Below are positions 18,338 to 19,328 of a stretch of 19,328 nt of DNA, piece by piece. The DNA is taken from positions 246,723 to 266,050 of the forward strand of contig CAMPET010000091.1 in NCBI GenBank assembly GCA_946803715.1, read 5' to 3'. The notes beneath the pieces are model-generated. The model saw nothing but the letters and a program-made list of their open reading frames with translations, was not told where the DNA came from and searched no databases. The position numbers and the translations under genes were made by a program. This DNA is from Beroe ovata (lineage: Eukaryota; Ctenophora; Nuda; Beroida; Beroidae). How positions within the stretch are numbered: the stretch's first letter is position 1; every line of letters starts with the position of its first letter.

Positions 18338-19328
18338 TCAGAAGGCCATCGCATCCATACTCATTTCCACAGGAGGCATTTGTACATATGGCTCTTCTTG
18401 ATTGCTTGACGACGGCTGTTAAAATTAGCAATGTGAGATGCTACGAAACGACTGAAGATACAACTAACTGATATCAGAACCATTTATGATGAATGGAAAT
18501 AGCCATGCATTAACCGTATTGTTGTTGTGATCATTTGATTGGTTGGGCTGCTGTTGCTGTTGTTCAGCGCCCTCCCAGTCTATCTTGAATCGAGTAACTC
18601 TGGGGTTGGTGGCAAGGATGTTTTTCTGGACCTGGATGTACAACGGTTATCAAAAACCAGCAACCTTGAATCAAGAACAGACGAAAATAGCGGGAATTGC
18701 TAAGCCAAAAGAAAGCCGCGCGGCTTAATTAATAAGGCGCGCACATGCTAAAATTGTGTACTACCGAGCTATATTAGGAAAAGCTGCTAGTTGTTGTTGC
18801 GGAAGGACAGCCAACAAACGATAGGACTGTTATGAAGCGGACAGGACAAAGTTTTGGGTCTCACCTTATCGAATTGGGGTATTTCAGGGGGCTCGTCTCT
18901 CATTTCCTGCTCGGTATAGTCGTTGTTCACATAGTATCCGACCCTGACAAACTCTTTTCCCAGATAGGAGCAGATAACAAGGACTATGGTCACGCCCAGT
19001 ACGTCTTGAACGGGGATTTTGTTTGTGTCTGGAGGATCTGCCTGAATACAGAGGATCGTCACAGTCATGCATCGGTGTCAGCAAGTTGTGACGGATAGAT
19101 GCTCATAGTTCATACGACCATACTTCACCAAAGTTCTGATTTTCTGGTTTCAACAAATTCAATCAAAATTGGATCAAGAAATCGGATGATAAAAGTGACT
19201 AATTTGACCAACTATCACGTAGTACACTATGACAGTACCTGAAAGACAAACATATGTTTTCCAGCAGGGACAGGTCCCACTAGAACAGAGTCTAACACTT
19301 GATCATACTCCTCTGACTCTGCACTCCC
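18338..19328 (-). CDS. ASF1: ASF1 histone chaperone (5' end beyond the window)
   Basis: Exons on the minus strand are 19328-19239 (cut by the window), 19041-18865, 18631-18515 and 18415-18338 (TGA). Introns are 197, 233 and 99 bp, all GT-AG and phase 0. The 123 visible residues start at [19 protein letters not shown], corresponding to about residue 46 of human ASF1A, and run through [29 protein letters not shown] and [18 protein letters not shown], matching the ASF1 core almost residue by residue. Histone-contact positions Asp54 and Arg108 are kept; position 94 is Ile instead of Val. ASF1 binds the H3-H4 dimer in the nucleus and passes it to CAF-1 or HIRA. After the core comes a short Gln/Asn-rich and acidic tail ending MSMDAMAF, much shorter than vertebrate tails. 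About 45 N-terminal residues are missing. It is convergent with the CXorf65-like gene. Confidence 0.96.

Noticed and set aside
1-19328. tRNA, rRNA or CRISPR arrays
   Set aside because: I looked for T-loop type motifs and regularly spaced repeats. The only periodic sequences are microsatellites and the coding 15-bp repeat.

Overview
The window is nuclear DNA from an animal. It has interrupted genes with short GT-AG introns (mostly 50-230 bp), a secreted papain-family protease, an ASF1 histone chaperone, a relative of the animal protein CXorf65 and an Ig/fibronectin-III surface protein, separated by AT-rich DNA full of TG/CA microsatellites. The compactness and early-metazoan gene set suggest a small-genome marine invertebrate, possibly a sponge. 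That placement is an inference and a protein search would settle it. Short runs of N inside the microsatellites show an assembled draft.

Layout. Positions 1-4100 hold a microsatellite and AT-rich DNA with no gene I can support. Positions 4100-8300 hold gene fragments only: a possible signal-peptide first exon on + (4301-4355), two phase-matched minus exons encoding an acidic repeat, a furin-like basic site and an Ig-like start (5174-5308, 4869-4963), minus exons at 8239-8282 and 7871-8017, and a weak + terminal exon (7193-7284). Positions 8300-10600 are microsatellite, polypyrimidine and unassigned DNA. A TATA box at 10620 precedes a 52-codon ORF with a signal peptide. From 13813 back to about 10814 the minus strand carries a seven-exon gene (last exon tentative) for a secreted or membrane-anchored Ig-FN3-FN3 protein with a Pro/Thr linker. 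Positions 14290-14970 are a GCGCGC-rich island with a long hairpin and a 16-bp inverted repeat, resembling a non-autonomous transposon.

The right end is dense and well supported. It has an intronless cathepsin F-like protease (minus, 15475-16452), then head-to-head a five-exon CXorf65-like gene (plus, 16937-17960), then tail-to-tail ASF1 (minus, 18338 to beyond the window end). The 484 bp between the start codons of the first two must hold both promoters. I see no functional pathway linking these neighbours: one product is probably lysosomal or secreted, one is a nuclear chaperone and one is uncharacterised. I did not find a defence system, CRISPR array, rRNA or tRNA. The most unusual objects are the GC-rich foldback element, the unassigned exons between 4.8 and 8.3 kb and the possible small secreted peptide gene.
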